Shown: positions 33,642 through 40,010 of the stretch, one piece after another
How the letters are laid out: each line of letters starts with the position of its first letter
Position numbering within the stretch: the first letter of the stretch is position 1
Assembly: GCA_036389375.1 (NCBI GenBank)
Contig: DASVQA010000111.1
Location: 1-40,010 of the forward strand
DNA: 40,010 nucleotides
Direction: 5' to 3'
Source: QHXQ01 sp036389375
GTDB taxonomy: Bacteria > Acidobacteriota > Blastocatellia > Pyrinomonadales > Pyrinomonadaceae
Notes under the pieces: generated by a model
The model's input: the letters and a program-made list of their open reading frames with translations, nothing else
Told to the model about the DNA's origin: nothing
Database searches by the model: none
Made by a program: the position numbers and the translations under genes

Positions 33642-34973
33642 ATGATCGCTCTCAACTTTCTGGCGCTGGTTCTGTTGGTCGTCATCAACGGCTTCTTTGT
33701 CGCCGCCGAATTTTCGCTCGTCGGCTTGCGCCGCTCGCGCATCGAGGCACTGGCGGCGGACGGCAACCTGCGCGCCCGCCGCGTGCTGAAACTCGTTGAT
33801 AACATCAACGCCTACATCTCCGCCACGCAACTCGGCATCACGCTCGCCTCGCTCGCGCTCGGCGCGATCAGCGAACCCGTCGTGGCGCGGCTCTTGGAAC
33901 ACTGGCTGGCGAACTTCTCCGAAACGCTGCGCCATGTCATCTCGTTCGCCGTCATGCTGGTGACGATCACGTTCTTTCACATCGTCTTCGGCGAGCTTGT
34001 GCCCAAGCGGCTCGCGCTCGAACGGGCTGAGCCGGTCGCGCTCGCCACCTCTTGGGCGCTCGATCTGTTCTACAAGATTTTCTACTGGCCGACGCGCGGG
34101 CTGTACTGGGTCGGCACGCGGCTCGTTAAAATGCTGGGGCTGCACGGCGAAGGCGGGCACGGCGGCATCTACACGGAAGCGGAACTGCGCCAACTGATCG
34201 ACCAATCGCGCAAGAGCGGCCACCTCGAAGCCGAGGAGCAGCAACTACTCAATCGCATCTTCGACTTCTCGGACGCGGAAGTGCGCGAGGCGATGGTGCC
34301 GCGCACGGCCGTCGTCGCGCTGCCCGCCACCGCCACGCTCGAAGAGGCCGAGCGCGCTTTCTGCGAACTAGGCTATTCGCGCCTGCCCGTCTACCGCGAG
34401 CATCTGGACAACATCATCGGCGTGCTCTTTATGAAAGAGTTGATGCCGTGCCTGCGCCGGCTCGACGCGCAGGAGTTCGACTTGGAACGCATGCTGCACC
34501 AGCCGCTCTTTGTGCCGGCGACGGCGCGCCTCGGCGCAGTGCTCGCGCAGATGCAGGCGGCCCGCCAGCATCTAGCCTTCGTCGTGGACGAGCATGGCGG
34601 CATCGAAGGCATCGTCACGCTCGAAGACTTGCTGGAAGAGATCGTGGGCGAGATCAACGACGAATACGACGACGAGGTGCGCGCGCAGATCATCAAAGAG
34701 GGCAACACCTACATGATCGACGGCATGCTCGCCGTGCGCGACGCCAACCGGCAGTTCAAAGAGTTGCGCATCCCGGAAGACGGTGGCTACACCACGCTCG
34801 CCGGCTTCCTGCTCGACCGCGCCGGACGCATTCTGAAACCCGGCGAGACGGTCGAATACGAAGGCGCGCGCTTCACCATCGAACGCGTTGACCGGCATCG
34901 AATCCGCCGCGTCCGCTTCACGCCCGCCCCCACCGCCCAACCCAACGCGGAAGCCGAAGAATCGGCCGCCTGA
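33642..34973 (+). CDS. CNNM-CBS-CorC membrane protein (hemolysin/TlyC family)
   Basis: A 443-residue inner-membrane protein with the full family order: a CNNM (DUF21) transmembrane domain of three or four helices (about 1-22, 60-80, 95-125, 130-150, with NGFFVAAEFSLV and the ISATQLGITLASLALG signature); a CBS pair at about 210-335 (VPRTAVVALPATATL, SRLPVYREHLDNIIGVLFMKEL, HLAFVVDEHGGIEGIVTLEDLLEEIVGEI); and a C-terminal CorC_HlyC domain (about 350-430, YMIDGMLAVRDANRQF, GYTTLAGFLLDRAGRI). Related proteins export magnesium or cobalt, or protect against them; 'hemolysin' is a historical name. It is convergent with the unknown gene at 35000. No clear RBS. Confidence 0.93.
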   Translation: MIALNFLALVLLVVINGFFVAAEFSLVGLRRSRIEALAADGNLRARRVLKLVDNINAYISATQLGITLASLALGAISEPVVARLLEHWLANFSETLRHVISFAVMLVTITFFHIVFGELVPKRLALERAEPVALATSWALDLFYKIFYWPTRGLYWVGTRLVKMLGLHGEGGHGGIYTEAELRQLIDQSRKSGHLEAEEQQLLNRIFDFSDAEVREAMVPRTAVVALPATATLEEAERAFCELGYSRLPVYREHLDNIIGVLFMKELMPCLRRLDAQEFDLERMLHQPLFVPATARLGAVLAQMQAARQHLAFVVDEHGGIEGIVTLEDLLEEIVGEINDEYDDEVRAQIIKEGNTYMIDGMLAVRDANRQFKELRIPEDGGYTTLAGFLLDRAGRILKPGETVEYEGARFTIERVDRHRIRRVRFTPAPTAQPNAEAEESAA

Positions 34974-34999
34974 TCGACCAACCTTAGAGTTAGCCCCTT

Positions 35000-35863
35000 T
35001 TATTTTGTGATCTTTTTGCTCAGCCGCTCGGCCTGATTGCGGGCGATGAGCGGGATGCGCTCGTCGTTGGCGAGGTCGTTTAAGAGCGGCACGAGTTGCG
35101 CTGCATCGGAGATGCCGTCGCGGCTGAGGAGCGATTCGAGACCTTTGAGCAGCTTGACCGTATCGGACGGTTGATACTGGCGCGCGATCTCGACCTCGAA
35201 GACGAACATGGTCTGTTCCGCGAGCCGGCGATATTCGTTCGTGAGCGCGGCGGCTTGCTGGTTGTGCGTCCAGTTGAACTCGACGGTGCGTGTGCGCGCG
35301 CCCTCGGTCATGCGCAGGCGCATCGTGCCGAGATGTGCCATCTGGCGGTCGGTCTGGTAGTTCTCGGTCGAATCGAGAAAGCGGAGCGCCGACCACGCCG
35401 ACATGATGCGCGCAAGCGCGGCGGGCGTGATGGCGAGCGGTTCGGTGTAGGCTTCGCTATCGCTCTTGCGCTCGAAGACCATCTGCCCGCGCCCCGTCGC
35501 GTCGTGCTCGATCTGTATGTGCCGCAGGTAAAATTCTGGTTGGGTGAACTCGTAGTAGTAGCGCACCTCTGCGGGCGCGGCGGCGTTCGCCTGCGCCGTC
35601 GCGGACGGGCCGCCGCCTGTGGCGGGCGCGGTTGTCTGCTCGGCCACGGGCCGGCTGTTCGCTTTAGCGGGTGCGAGTATGGGTTCGGGTGCGACGGTCG
35701 GCGCGGGCGTCGGCGTGGGTGCAGGGTTGTTTGCGACAGTCGCGTTGGACCGGCGTTTGCTGGTCTTACGTTGCGCCAGAGCGGTTGGCGCAGACGGCAG
35801 AATCGCCGCGCCGGATAAGCACAGCGCGGCGATCATGAGAACCGGCGAACGCTTGTACCGCAT
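35000..35863 (-). CDS. Secreted hypothetical protein behind smc
   Basis: A 287-residue protein with a signal peptide (MRYKRSPVLMIAALCLSGAAIL...ALAQ). Then come a Pro/Thr/Ala-rich linker (about 40-105) and a folded part from about 105 that begins YYYEFTQPEFYLRHIQIEHDATG, with a helical end (LIARNQAERLSKK). I do not recognise the folded domain. Its ATG is 3 nt downstream of the SMC stop codon with only AAGG nearby, so translation is probably coupled to SMC. A secreted protein made in step with SMC is unexpected and may only reflect gene packing. Confidence 0.7.
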   Translation of the reverse strand: MRYKRSPVLMIAALCLSGAAILPSAPTALAQRKTSKRRSNATVANNPAPTPTPAPTVAPEPILAPAKANSRPVAEQTTAPATGGGPSATAQANAAAPAEVRYYYEFTQPEFYLRHIQIEHDATGRGQMVFERKSDSEAYTEPLAITPAALARIMSAWSALRFLDSTENYQTDRQMAHLGTMRLRMTEGARTRTVEFNWTHNQQAAALTNEYRRLAEQTMFVFEVEIARQYQPSDTVKLLKGLESLLSRDGISDAAQLVPLLNDLANDERIPLIARNQAERLSKKITK

Positions 35864-35866
35864 GCC

Positions 35867-38800
35867 TTACTCGAACCTGACCGAGACGAGTTTGGAGATG
35901 CCTGCCTCCTCCATCGTGACGCCGTAGAGCGCCCGCGCAGCCTCCATCGTGCGCTTGTTGTGTGTGATGACAATGAACTGCGTCTCAGTTGCCATCTCGA
36001 CGATCTTCGCGGCGAAGCGCCCGATGTTCGCTTCGTCCAAAGGCGCGTCCACTTCGTCCAGCAGGCAGAAGGGCGACGGGCGATAACGGAAGACCGCAAG
36101 CACGAGCGCCAGCGCCGCCATCGCCTTCTCGCCGCCGGAGAGCAGCAGCACGTTCTGCAAACGCTTGCCCGGCGGCTGCGCCACGAGGTCTATGCCGGAC
36201 TCGAGTGGGTCGTCGGCGTCGATCAGGCTCATCTCGCCGCGCCCGCCGCCGAAGAGTTCGAGAAACAGCGCGCCGAAGTTGCGATTAATCTCGGTGAAGG
36301 CGTGGCGGAAACGTTCGCGCGAGCGCCGCTTGATCTCGCGCAGCGCCTCTTCGGTCGAAGCGATGCCGTCCACTATGTCCTGTCGCTGCGTGGTCAGGAA
36401 GGTGAATCGCTCCTCCGCCTCCGCGAGTTCTTCGAGCGCCATCATGTTGACCGCGCCAAAGCTGTCGAGCCGCGCCCGCAACTCTTCGACGCGCGCCCGG
36501 CCCGCTTCCAGATCAAATTCAACGTCCGGCGCAAACGCCGCCGCCACCTCTTCGAGCGACTGATTCAATTCCGCCGCGCACGTCTCGCGCAGATAATTGA
36601 GACGCGCGGTCGCTTCGGCGCGATTAACTTCCATCGCCGCGCGTGCGTCGCGGGCAGCAGCGGCGCGATTGTGCAGTTCGGTCAACTCGGTCGCCAACTC
36701 GTCCGCCCGCGCGCGCGCAGCCGTTAGCTGCTCGGCACACGCCGCCACCATCAATTCAAGCGCCGTCCGTTCGCCTTCGACCGTGCCCGCGCTCTCTTCG
36801 GACGCAGCGAGCGACTGTCTGAGGGCGGCAAGCTGCGCCTGCATTTCGGTTGTCTCTGTCTCGTGCCGCGCGAGTCGCGCCGCGAGGTCGGCCGCTTCCG
36901 CTTCCATGCGCCGCAATTCCGCGCCGGTCGCGCGTCGGCGCTCGGCCGCTGCCGCCGCCGCCGCACGCTGCGCGCTCAGCCGCTCGTTCTCAGCTTCGGC
37001 CGCGCGGCGCGTCTGTGCAAGCTGGTCGCCCGCATCCGCGACCGCCTGCGTGGCGGAGGCACGCGCCGTCTCGGCCGCTTCCGCTTCGGCGGTCTGCCGC
37101 GCCCGGCGCGCATCGAGTTCCGCGCGCTCGGCCGCCAGCCGTGCGTTATCGTCCGCGACCACGCGCACGTGGCGCGCGGCCCGCTCGATCTCCTGCGTGA
37201 GTTGCGTCGCCTGCAAAGCGCGCGCGTCCTGCTCGCGCTCCGCCCGCCCGATCTGCTCGTTCAAGAGCATCAACGCATCTTCCAGTGCGACGAGTTGCGC
37301 GCGCGCCGCCGTGACGGAATCTTCCGCCGACACGACTTCGGAGGTCAGCGCGGCGGCCCGCGTTTCGAGTTCGCGTATCTCGCGTTTGAAGGCCAGCAGG
37401 CCCGTGCCCTCGACGGCCGGCGCAAGCCCGCCCGCGCCGACAAGCTGCCCGCCCGTGACCCACTCGCCTTCAGCCGTCACGTACATCTCGCCTGTGGCGA
37501 GCGACAGCACGAGCGCGTGTTCCAGATCGGGCACGACGCGCGCATTCATCTCGTGCGGCAGCGTGCGTTCGAGCAGCGCGACGATCTCCGGCGGTGCGCC
37601 GAGCAGATCGCCCAGGCGCGGCTCGTCTGCGCCCGTGCCGCCGCCCGTCGCCACGCGCCGCTCGTCTGCGCTCGCGCCCTGCAACCCTGTGACGAGGAAC
37701 GTGGCCCGCCCCGCCCCGCTCGTTTGCAGCCACGCGGCCGCGCGCACGGCATCGTCCGGCGTCGGCACTAAGACCGTTTGTAGGTACGACGAGAACACGC
37801 TCTCGACCGCGCGCTCCCACTGCGGCTCGACCTGCAACATGTCCGCCAGCGTGCCGACCGCGTGAAAACTGGCGGCGCTGCTCTCATCCGTCGTCCGCCC
37901 GGCCGAGAAGATGCGCTGGACTGACTGCGAGTAGAGCGCGCGTTGCGTGTCCAACTCCGACAACGTATCCAGACGATGACTGACGCGCGCCGCCTCTTCA
38001 CGCGCGCGCGCATACTCGGTCGCGGTCGCGGAGACGAGCGAGCGCGCGGCATTGACACCGGCCGTGGCCGCTTCGCGTTCGATGAGCAGATGCTCAAGCT
38101 GCGTGCGCGCGGCTGCGATCTCGGCTTGCAGGCGCTCGGCCTGCGCCGTGAACTCTGCGTGCGCGGCGCGTGCGCGCTCGCCTTCGCGCTCAAGCCCTTC
38201 GGCTTGCAGGGCGAGCCGTTCGAGCGTCGCGTCGAGTTGCCGCCCCGTCTCGTGCAGGCGCTCGGCAACGGCCGTGTGCGTCAATAGACTTGCACGCGCC
38301 TCTTCGATCTGTTGTTCGGCGGCGAGCACCTCTGCGCTCCGGCGCGCGAACGCCTCTTCCGCCTCCTGCAGTGAACGCGCGCTCGCCTCGCTCTCGGCGC
38401 GCAGCCGCGCGTCCGCCTCGCCCAAGTTCTCGCGCTCGTGCCCTACGCTTTCAAGCCGCGCGCGCAACTGCTCCATCTGCGCCGCCACGTCCGCGATGCG
38501 GCGCTCAAACTCGCGCGCCTGCTCCTGTTGATAAGCACGCTCGCGCTCGCGCCGGTCGTGTTGCAGCGCCGCGTCCGCGACCGCCGCGCGCGCCTCGGCT
38601 AAAGCCGCCTCGCAGCCGCGCGCTTCGGTCGTCGCCAGTCGCGCTTCTTCCTCGTGCTGCTCGACCGCATCGGCCAAGTCGCGTTCCTGCTCGCCGGCCG
38701 CCGCAAGGTGCGTGCGCAGTTCGGCGAGCGCGGCGGTCAGCGCGCGTTCGTCGGCCGCGTAGACACGGCGCAGCAGGTCGCGCAACTCTTCGCGCAGTTG

Positions 38801-39787
38801 CCGGTAGCGCCGCGCCTTGGCCGCCTGCCGGCGCAGACTCCCAACCTGTCGTTCGATCTCGGAGACGATGTCGGCGACGCGGCGCAGGTTCGCGCGTGCG
38901 CCTTCGAGCCGCGCCTCGGCCGCGCGCTGGCGCACGCGAAACTTGGTGATGCCGGCCGCTTCTTCGATGAGCGTGCGCCGATCCATCGGCTTGGCGGAGA
39001 GGATTTGCCCGATGCGCCCCTGCTCGATGATCGCGTAGTGTGCGCCGGACAGACCCGTGCCGGAGAAGAGGTCTTGGATGTCGCGCAGGCGACACAGGCG
39101 GCCGTTCAGGAGATACTCGCTCTCGCCGTCGCGGTAGAGGCGACGCGTCACCGTCACGGTTTCGCCGGGCGCAAAATCGAGCGCCATGCGGCGCGGCCGC
39201 CAGTGGCGTTTGTGATGCGCGTGCTGCGCCTTTGCGGTTAAGGCTTCGGGCGTGAGCGCAGCGTCGGCGGCCGATGCTGCATCAGCGCCCGGCGCGGCGT
39301 TATCAATGACGGCGAGCGCACCGCTCTCGGCCTGCGGCGGCGCGTCGGCCGCCACGTCGGCCGTTACCCCATCAGCGCCGGCTGCCGCGTTCGCCGCTTC
39401 GCCGGGCGGCTCGCCGGTCAAGGTCGGCAATAGTTTTTCTTCAACCGTCTCGCTCTGCTCGTCTATCTCTTCCAGCGTGGAGTCAATGTCGTCCACGTCC
39501 GTTTCATCAAGCACGGTTTCATCGCGGACGAGGTGCAGCACGACTTCGGACATGCCGCTCGGCGCACGGTTGCGCGCGCCTTGAAAGATCACGTCCATCA
39601 TGGCCGCGCCGCGCAGGTGCTTGACGCGCTGCTCGCCCAAGACCCACGCGATGGCGTCCGCGACGTTCGACTTGCCGCAGCCGTTCGGGCCGACGATGGC
39701 AGTGATGCCTTCGCCGGTGAAGACGAGATCGGTGTAGTCGGCGAAGGATTTGAAGCCGGTAATCTCTAGGCGTTTGAGTTTGAACAT
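35867..39787 (-). CDS. smc: Chromosome segregation protein SMC
   Basis: A 1306-residue SMC ATPase that, with ScpA and ScpB, organises and segregates the chromosome. The N-terminal head has Walker A GPNGCGKS (33-40). The C-terminal head has signature LLLSGGEK (SGGEK 1217-1221) and Walker B FCLLDEVDAPLD (D1244, E1245). Between them are two long coiled coils with a hinge at about 637-800 (FHAVGTLADMLQVEPQWERAVES...TGGQLVGAGG). Odd point: residues about 88-200 of the N-terminal head are a Glu/Asp- then Ala/Pro-rich low-complexity insert, between VVLHLVRDE and the RRLYRDGESEYLLNG strand where other SMCs have a short loop. The start ATG 39787 has no clear RBS. The promoter is at 39865-39893. A secreted hypothetical gene follows. 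Confidence 0.95.
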   Translation of the reverse strand: MFKLKRLEITGFKSFADYTDLVFTGEGITAIVGPNGCGKSNVADAIAWVLGEQRVKHLRGAAMMDVIFQGARNRAPSGMSEVVLHLVRDETVLDETDVDDIDSTLEEIDEQSETVEEKLLPTLTGEPPGEAANAAAGADGVTADVAADAPPQAESGALAVIDNAAPGADAASAADAALTPEALTAKAQHAHHKRHWRPRRMALDFAPGETVTVTRRLYRDGESEYLLNGRLCRLRDIQDLFSGTGLSGAHYAIIEQGRIGQILSAKPMDRRTLIEEAAGITKFRVRQRAAEARLEGARANLRRVADIVSEIERQVGSLRRQAAKARRYRQLREELRDLLRRVYAADERALTAALAELRTHLAAAGEQERDLADAVEQHEEEARLATTEARGCEAALAEARAAVADAALQHDRRERERAYQQEQAREFERRIADVAAQMEQLRARLESVGHERENLGEADARLRAESEASARSLQEAEEAFARRSAEVLAAEQQIEEARASLLTHTAVAERLHETGRQLDATLERLALQAEGLEREGERARAAHAEFTAQAERLQAEIAAARTQLEHLLIEREAATAGVNAARSLVSATATEYARAREEAARVSHRLDTLSELDTQRALYSQSVQRIFSAGRTTDESSAASFHAVGTLADMLQVEPQWERAVESVFSSYLQTVLVPTPDDAVRAAAWLQTSGAGRATFLVTGLQGASADERRVATGGGTGADEPRLGDLLGAPPEIVALLERTLPHEMNARVVPDLEHALVLSLATGEMYVTAEGEWVTGGQLVGAGGLAPAVEGTGLLAFKREIRELETRAAALTSEVVSAEDSVTAARAQLVALEDALMLLNEQIGRAEREQDARALQATQLTQEIERAARHVRVVADDNARLAAERAELDARRARQTAEAEAAETARASATQAVADAGDQLAQTRRAAEAENERLSAQRAAAAAAAERRRATGAELRRMEAEAADLAARLARHETETTEMQAQLAALRQSLAASEESAGTVEGERTALELMVAACAEQLTAARARADELATELTELHNRAAAARDARAAMEVNRAEATARLNYLRETCAAELNQSLEEVAAAFAPDVEFDLEAGRARVEELRARLDSFGAVNMMALEELAEAEERFTFLTTQRQDIVDGIASTEEALREIKRRSRERFRHAFTEINRNFGALFLELFGGGRGEMSLIDADDPLESGIDLVAQPPGKRLQNVLLLSGGEKAMAALALVLAVFRYRPSPFCLLDEVDAPLDEANIGRFAAKIVEMATETQFIVITHNKRTMEAARALYGVTMEEAGISKLVSVRFE

Positions 39788-39864
39788 GCGTGCTTGGTCT
39801 TTCGTCGGCCGTTGCGCACCGGCCCGAAAAGCGCAGCCGATAGAGCGTAGAGTGGGCGAGGCAC

Positions 39865-39893
39865 ACTATATGTTGACATGATCTTGATGTCAA
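39865..39893 (-). promoter_or_regulatory. Sigma-70-type promoter for smc
   Basis: On the minus strand: -35 TTGACA (39888-39893), 17-nt spacer (39871-39887), -10 TATAGT (39865-39870). The -35 is perfect and the spacing ideal. Transcription would start near 39858, giving a leader of about 70 nt to ATG 39787. Confidence 0.7.
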
Positions 39894-39894
39894 C
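39872..39894. promoter_or_regulatory. Palindromic operator-like site over the smc promoter
   Basis: A perfect 8-bp inverted repeat, GTTGACAT (39872-39879) and ATGTCAAC (39887-39894), separated by 7 nt. It covers the -35 box and the spacer of the smc promoter, where a bound dimer would block RNA polymerase. Confidence 0.5.
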
Positions 39895-39957
39895 CAGCAC
39901 GTTAGGTCAAAGGGGTTTACTGCTGAAGGGAGGACTAATAAGGGCGGCGGGCGGCGG

Positions 39958-40010
39958 GCTGAGGAAGTAAAAAGTGCAACCGGATTCGGTTGTTCTTTTC
40001 ACTCCTCAGC
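39958..40010. repeat. Imperfect 24-25 bp inverted repeat at the right edge
   Basis: The first 25 nt (39958-39982) and the last 24 nt (39987-40010) are complementary with a few mismatches and one bulge, around GATT. The outermost 8 bp (GCTGAGGA/TCCTCAGC) and the inner 5 bp pair fully. It may be the terminator of a gene beyond the edge or a small repeat element. Confidence 0.5.

Noticed and set aside
36597..37865. A 422-codon plus-strand frame opposite smc
   Set aside because: Ser/Ala/Arg-only composition, which is the complement of the SMC coiled coil, with no RBS or domain.

Overview
The window is GC-rich, densely coded bacterial chromosome. Gene content points to an acidobacterium of the Blastocatellia/Pyrinomonadales type: a zinc-ribbon Ser/Thr kinase with a DUF4384-like tail, a CHAT protease-like protein, a secreted M2 peptidase, a secreted VWFA-like protein, a 'class 1 isoprenoid' enzyme, a YtxJ thiol protein and many secreted proteins of unknown function. 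This placement is inferred from gene families; there is no rRNA gene here to confirm it. No tRNA, rRNA, CRISPR array, insertion sequence or phage gene was recognised.

Left part (1-6.7 kb): the N-terminal half of a YtxJ-like thiol protein runs off the left edge. Behind it lies a minus-strand cluster, transcribed kinase, then secreted DUF4384 protein, then secreted TPR-CHAT protein. It looks like one signalling or stress-response unit: a membrane kinase whose outer domain resembles the second protein, plus a caspase-fold effector. From 6.9 to 11.4 kb follow a membrane diguanylate cyclase, an alpha-glucan phosphorylase, a macro-domain protein and a small unknown protein.

Middle part (11.6-27.4 kb): a secreted M2 (ACE-like) peptidase, a secreted VWFA-like protein and a DCC-family thiol oxidoreductase precede a clearly AT-rich segment (about 15.2-17.1 kb). 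That segment carries one TIR-domain protein with an unrecognised C-terminal half, and it is the best candidate for a transferred, defence-type module. After it come two exported oxidative proteins (a beta-propeller with two CxxCH haem sites, and a lysyl-oxidase-like copper protein), an EF-G2-type translational GTPase, a class I isoprenoid synthase-like protein behind a possible leader ORF, an exported ADGF-like adenosine deaminase and a tiny lysine-rich exported protein.

Right part (27.7-40 kb): an unknown protein is divergent from a RecQ helicase with an unusual domain order. Then come a GlcG/HbpS-like protein, a SnoaL/DUF4440-like protein, a proline-rich 74-residue protein and a YheT-type hydrolase (the last two almost abutting), and a CNNM/CBS/CorC membrane protein. 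On the minus strand are SMC and a secreted unknown protein 3 nt behind it. SMC has a long low-complexity insert in its head domain, and its upstream region holds a textbook -35/-10 pair overlaid by a perfect inverted repeat.

Many transcription units end in long, perfect GC-rich hairpins. Most long open frames opposite these genes are shadows of high-GC codon usage and were left out.
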